Shown one piece after another: positions 63,501 through 64,000 of a stretch of DNA of 64,000 nt. Each line of letters opens with the position of its first letter. The stretch's first letter is position 1. Origin of the DNA: Dromaius novaehollandiae (Eukaryota; Chordata; Aves; Casuariiformes; Dromaiidae); assembly GCF_036370855.1 (NCBI RefSeq), contig NC_088099.1, positions 23,899,501-23,963,500 of the forward strand, given 5' to 3'. The notes under the pieces are model-generated. The model ran no database searches. It saw only the letters and a program-made list of their open reading frames with translations, and was not told where the DNA came from. The position numbers were made by a program, and so were the translations under genes.

Positions 63501-63808
63501 ATTCTGTGATCAATTCTCTGCTTCCTGTTTAACAAATGCATGAACTGTGTATTGATTACACTCATTTTCTCAGTGACACTGTTTTTTATTTGACTGTTCC
63601 AGTTTAGATGATATTTTAGTTGGGGCCCCTCTCTTCATGGAAAGAGAATTTGAGAGCAAGCCTAAAGAAGTTGGGCAAGTTTATCTATACCTTCAAGAAA
63701 GTGCTTTCCTCTTCCGAGATGCACAAATTCTGACAGGCACTGAAGTTTTTGGGAGATTTGGCAGTGCAATCACACACCTTGGAGATCTCAATCAGGATGG
63801 ATATAATG
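33327..63808 (+). CDS. ITGA8: ITGA8, integrin alpha-8, first 12 exons (gene continues beyond window)
   Basis: Integrin alpha-8 pairs with beta-1 as an RGD-dependent cell-surface receptor (nephronectin, fibronectin, tenascin, vitronectin), known for roles in kidney and nervous-system development. Twelve exons join in one frame to give residues 1-395 of a protein of about 1,050 residues. Residues 1-34 are a signal peptide: basic Arg-rich start, [10 protein letters not shown] core, cleavage before [13 protein letters not shown]. The rest is FG-GAP beta-propeller, with [32 protein letters not shown] and RFGSA blade motifs and calcium-type loops at 322-330 and 388-396. Several segments ([26 protein letters not shown]) match alpha-8 rather than alpha-V or alpha-5. 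N-X-S/T sites include N77. The transmembrane helix and cytoplasmic tail lie outside the window. Confidence 0.97.
33524..33655 (+). other. ITGA8: ITGA8 intron 1, 132 bp, very GC-rich
   Basis: This is a short GC-rich intron with a consensus GTGAGT donor and a TTGCAG acceptor. The bases before the acceptor (GGGTGACGGCCCGTGCG) are not pyrimidine-rich. It contains a GGCGA-type tandem repeat at 33,595-33,621. Removing it is required, since exon 1 followed by exon 2 restores TVSVLVGAP while retention hits an immediate stop. Confidence 0.93.
33595..33621. repeat. ITGA8: GGCGA tandem repeat (about 5 copies)
   Basis: A five-base GCGAG unit is repeated about five times inside ITGA8 intron 1, beside G-rich runs that could form G-quadruplexes in RNA. 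Confidence 0.85.
33656..33780 (+). CDS. ITGA8: ITGA8 exon 2
   Basis: This 125-bp exon lies between TTGCAG and GTAAGT. It encodes residues 66-107, beginning [19 protein letters not shown] and including [10 protein letters not shown] and [10 protein letters not shown]77-T-S is a glycosylation sequon. Cys92 and Cys99 probably form a disulfide, by family analogy. It still lies inside the CpG island. Confidence 0.96.
35570..35990 (+). mobile_element. MIR-like SINE relic
   Basis: The order of phrases follows a MIR-type amniote SINE in sense. These are CTCCAAAGTGCTTTAC, CTACAACATCCGTGAGAAATG, TTATTCCTGTTTTATA, CATACAGAAAGTTGGTGGTG, GATTGACTCTGGATC and CCAGTGCCTTAATCACCAG. Substitutions are many, so it is old. 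The family assignment is from remembered consensus. Confidence 0.65.
40600..40985 (-). mobile_element. Old CR1 LINE 3' fragment
   Basis: This is the reverse complement of a CR1 3' region. Landmarks are GGATGGAGATGCCACAACC with TCTGTGGTAATCTGTCCCAG, TTGCCTCTTGTCCTTTTGC, CTTCTCTAGGCTAAACAACTC and AAGTAGAGGGAGATAATCAC. It is more decayed than the 27.6-kb copy and ends against an AT-rich microsatellite. Confidence 0.88.
40950..41082. repeat. Inverted repeat of CR1 pieces flanking an AT-rich spacer
   Basis: The 22-base segment 40,950-40,971 (AGTAGAGGGAGATAATCACT plus TT) pairs with the reverse complement of 41,061-41,082 at 19 of 22 positions. Both arms match the same CR1 interval in opposite orientations. 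The spacer of about 89 bp is TATA-rich and partly self-complementary, so the whole can fold back. Confidence 0.75.
40981..41185. repeat. AT-rich low-complexity tract
   Basis: Degenerate TATATA, TATAAATA and ATACATATATACAC sequence follows the CR1 fragment. It is interrupted by the inverted CR1 piece at about 41,057-41,090. Confidence 0.8.
41329..41350. repeat. (CA)n microsatellite
   Basis: This is a short ACACACAAACACACACACACA run in ITGA8 intron 2. Confidence 0.85.
43586..43599. repeat. G14 homopolymer
   Basis: Fourteen consecutive guanines lie in ITGA8 intron 2. Homopolymer length is prone to sequencing error. Confidence 0.9.
45504..45604 (+). CDS. ITGA8: ITGA8 exon 3
   Basis: This 101-bp exon follows TTTGTCAG and ends at GTG|GTAAGT. 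It encodes residues 108-141: [20 protein letters not shown], then [14 protein letters not shown]. The [11 protein letters not shown] stretch is the second-blade FG-GAP motif and matches alpha-8 closely. Confidence 0.96.
45605..48323 (+). other. ITGA8: ITGA8 intron 3, 2.7 kb
   Basis: This is AT-rich intron. A short stretch near 47,200-47,240 (TTTTAGTCTGTAAGCTGATC, then GGGGCATGTCTC) resembles the tail of an old amniote repeat ('tagactgtaagctctttggggcagggactgtctc'). I see nothing else. Confidence 0.85.
48324..48447 (+). CDS. ITGA8: ITGA8 exon 4
   Basis: This 124-bp exon follows CGATAG and ends at AACA|GTAAGT. It encodes residues 142-182: [19 protein letters not shown], then [20 protein letters not shown]. 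The CAPLYHW motif is a hallmark of RGD-type integrin alpha chains. QNFSAY carries an N-glycosylation sequon. Confidence 0.96.
48448..50739 (+). other. ITGA8: ITGA8 intron 4, 2.3 kb
   Basis: This intron has a GTAAGT donor and a TTGTAATTGCAG acceptor. The ORFs of 124 and 80 codons here have no family resemblance and lack splice-site or conservation support. Around 49,090-49,120 the phrase TTCAGCATCCTGTCTCC hints at an old repeat, too short to call. Confidence 0.85.
50740..50801 (+). CDS. ITGA8: ITGA8 exon 5
   Basis: This 62-bp exon lies between AATTGCAG and AAG|GTGAGA. It encodes residues 183-203, beginning [14 protein letters not shown] and ending FSLDFYK. The SNADPEGQG text is typical of alpha-8. 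Confidence 0.96.
50802..51798 (+). other. ITGA8: ITGA8 intron 5, 1.0 kb
   Basis: This intron has a GTGAGA donor and a CTTTTTGTAG acceptor. ORFs on both strands at 50.8-51.2 kb are intronic and unsupported. No repeat is identified. Confidence 0.88.
51799..51844 (+). CDS. ITGA8: ITGA8 exon 6
   Basis: This 46-bp exon encodes residues 204-218, [15 protein letters not shown], the third-blade [11 protein letters not shown] motif shared by alpha-V, alpha-5 and alpha-8. The donor is GTATGT. The exon is small but matches the family exactly. Confidence 0.95.
51845..52855 (+). other. ITGA8: ITGA8 intron 6, 1.0 kb
   Basis: This is plain intron with a GTATGT donor and a TTTGAATCCAG acceptor. I see no identifiable element. 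Confidence 0.88.
52856..52981 (+). CDS. ITGA8: ITGA8 exon 7
   Basis: This 126-bp exon (phase 1 to 1) encodes residues 219-260: [35 protein letters not shown] and [11 protein letters not shown] is a sequon. The [14 protein letters not shown] segment is alpha-8-specific and contrasts with the corresponding alpha-V sequence. Human alpha-8 reads YDDSYLG where this has YDDNYMG, as I recall it. Confidence 0.96.
52982..54134 (+). other. ITGA8: ITGA8 intron 7, 1.2 kb
   Basis: This intron has a GTAAGC donor and a TTTAAACAG acceptor. It is AT-rich and I see nothing identifiable. Confidence 0.88.
54135..54179 (+). CDS. ITGA8: ITGA8 exon 8
   Basis: This 45-bp exon (phase 1 to 1) encodes residues 261-275, [15 protein letters not shown]. 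It is the blade-4 FG-GAP strand. The loop [10 protein letters not shown] lacks the D-x-N-x-D-G calcium pattern that alpha-V has at this point, as in human alpha-8. Confidence 0.95.
54180..56636 (+). other. ITGA8: ITGA8 intron 8, 2.5 kb
   Basis: This intron has a GTAAGA donor and a TCTTTTCAG acceptor. It contains a T-rich tract with C interruptions at 55,989-56,020 and otherwise nothing identifiable. Confidence 0.88.
55989..56020. repeat. T-rich (T7-12 with C interruptions) tract
   Basis: Long T runs separated by single C bases lie inside ITGA8 intron 8. This is a low-complexity pyrimidine tract. Confidence 0.85.
56637..56680 (+). CDS. ITGA8: ITGA8 exon 9
   Basis: This 44-bp exon follows TCTTTTCAG and ends at TAT|GTATGT. 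With the preceding base it encodes residues 276-290, [15 protein letters not shown]. The match to human alpha-8 ([15 protein letters not shown], as remembered) is near complete. Confidence 0.95.
56681..57626 (+). other. ITGA8: ITGA8 intron 9, 0.9 kb
   Basis: This intron has a GTATGT donor and a TATTACCAG acceptor. It carries a MIR-like relic close to exon 10. The 131-codon minus-strand ORF at 57,068-57,463 lies wholly in intron and has no resemblance to a known family. Confidence 0.88.
57425..57555 (+). mobile_element. MIR-like SINE core relic
   Basis: CCCTATTTTACTCGTGGGAG, TCAGTGATTTATCCAAGATC and ATACAGGAAAATTGTGGTG follow a MIR core ('cccattttacagatggggaaactgag ... gtgacttgcccaaggtcacacagc'). 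It ends about 70 bp before exon 10. Confidence 0.6.
57627..57683 (+). CDS. ITGA8: ITGA8 exon 10
   Basis: This 57-bp exon (phase 0 to 0) encodes residues 291-309, [22 protein letters not shown] and NFT are sequons. FTGEQ precedes the next FG-GAP strand. Confidence 0.96.
57684..57874 (+). other. ITGA8: ITGA8 intron 10, 191 bp
   Basis: This is a short AT-rich intron with a GTAATG donor and a TTTATTTCCAG acceptor preceded by a good pyrimidine tract. Confidence 0.92.
57875..57927 (+). CDS. ITGA8: ITGA8 exon 11
   Basis: This 53-bp exon encodes residues 310-326, [17 protein letters not shown], plus two bases of Gly327. It ends at GACGG|GTAGGT and splits the DxNxDG calcium-type loop across the intron. 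Confidence 0.95.
61551..61633. repeat. Tandem duplication, 37-bp period
   Basis: The unit CCCTTATAGTCTTGCAATTC, continuing TTTATTTGTAAAATATT, is present about 2.2 times with only a couple of differences. The first copy lacks TA, and there is one A/G change. The near identity suggests a fairly recent duplication. Confidence 0.9.
61643..61790 (+). mobile_element. Old amniote repeat tail (SINE/LINE-tail type)
   Basis: CTTAGACTGTACAATCATGTG, GGTTTATACAACGCATAAC, ACCATGGGGTCCCAGTCTC and GTAATAAAATAATAATTG follow a repeat tail known in reptiles ('tagactgtaagctctttggggcagg ... tgtacagcgcctagcacaatggggtcc ... gtaatacaaataataataa'). The family name is uncertain. Confidence 0.55.
63325..63511 (+). mobile_element. 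CR1 LINE 3' tail, sense, just upstream of ITGA8 exon 12
   Basis: This is a sense CR1 3' end: GGACCAGGTTGCCCAGAGTG, TGTGGAGTCTCCATCCTTGG, GGACATGGTCCTGGGCAGCC and GTTGGACTAGGTGATCTGCAG, closing CTTCTCTATGATTCTGTGA. The last bases retain the CR1 terminal ATTCTATG-type repeat. It is truncated to about 190 bp. Confidence 0.93.
63603..63808 (+). CDS. ITGA8: ITGA8 exon 12 (last exon in window)
   Basis: This 206-bp exon follows GTTCCAG. Its first base completes Gly327, and it encodes residues 328-395: [59 protein letters not shown] and LNQDGYN. It carries the VGAPLFM motif and the start of the blade-6 calcium-type loop DLNQDGYND. It ends one base into the next Asp codon at GTAATC. The following exon lies beyond the window. 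Confidence 0.96.
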
Positions 63809-64000
63809 GTAATCTATATAGAATATTGTAATATATTTCTGTGTAATGTTAAAATTAAGAATGGCTAAATGGTGCATAATGGGATCTTTTTCAAATGCCT
63901 ATGCCACACATTCAACAAAGCATCCACATAAGTAAACTGCAATTTAGTAAGAATTCAAGAGCCTAAGTTCAGGAAAGCAATCCAGCAAAACTGTATAACT
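63809..64000 (+). other. ITGA8: ITGA8 intron 12, start
   Basis: This is AT-rich sequence after the GTAATC donor. Continuing to translate meets a stop at once, consistent with intron. Confidence 0.88.

Larger units (their letters stand above)
57928..63602 (+). other. ITGA8: ITGA8 intron 11, 5.7 kb
   Basis: This intron has a GTAGGT donor and a GACTGTTCCAG acceptor. It contains an old amniote repeat tail (61.64-61.79 kb), a 37-bp tandem duplication (61.55-61.63 kb) and a sense CR1 tail just before exon 12. The short ORFs have no support. Confidence 0.88.

Noticed and set aside
1..64000. tRNA or rRNA genes, CRISPR arrays, operons, prophage or defence systems
   Set aside because: None is present. 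The window is spliced vertebrate nuclear DNA, and the tRNA-like pieces at 22.7-23.0 kb are decayed SINE heads.

Overview
This is a vertebrate nuclear window, almost certainly avian. It is AT-rich, intron-dominated DNA with one sharp CpG island. The young interspersed repeats are CR1 LINEs, mostly with their 3' ends in antisense, and there are no Alu or L1 elements. Much older amniote relics (L3/CR1-like, MIR-like) lie underneath. I cannot name the species. Only two protein-coding genes can be supported. Both are spliced and both lie on the + strand.

Layout. (1) 1-14.7 kb holds no recognisable exon and is read as intron of MINDY3; it carries a CR1 copy (about 9.09-9.77 kb) and two unexplained blocks. 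(2) 14,697-25,921 holds the last five coding exons of MINDY3 (FAM188A), a K48-specific deubiquitinase. Its stop codon is at 25,919-25,921 and a good poly(A) signal lies near 26,830. (3) 26.9-32.7 kb is intergenic, with a well-preserved CR1 fragment and older relics. (4) 32.7-33.8 kb is a CpG island holding a CGG repeat, the ITGA8 start codon and exons 1-2, which are separated by a 132-bp intron. (5) 33.8-64 kb holds ITGA8 exons 3-12 in introns of 0.2 to 11.7 kb. The reading frame leaves the window open after residue 395, inside the beta-propeller.

The two genes lie head to tail, MINDY3 then ITGA8. This matches the order and relative orientation I know from human chromosome 10p13, so the window looks like conserved synteny rather than an accessory region. 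All 16 introns with both ends in the window use GT-AG, and every junction keeps frame with the expected protein. Nothing suggests that the two proteins act in one pathway.

I found no operon, CRISPR array, tRNA or rRNA gene, or novel multi-gene system. The best second-look items are the GC-rich 132-bp ITGA8 intron 1 with a poor pyrimidine tract, the CGG tract upstream of the ATG, an inverted pair of CR1 pieces, a CR1 tail 91 bp from an exon acceptor, and two unassigned blocks in the MINDY3 intron.
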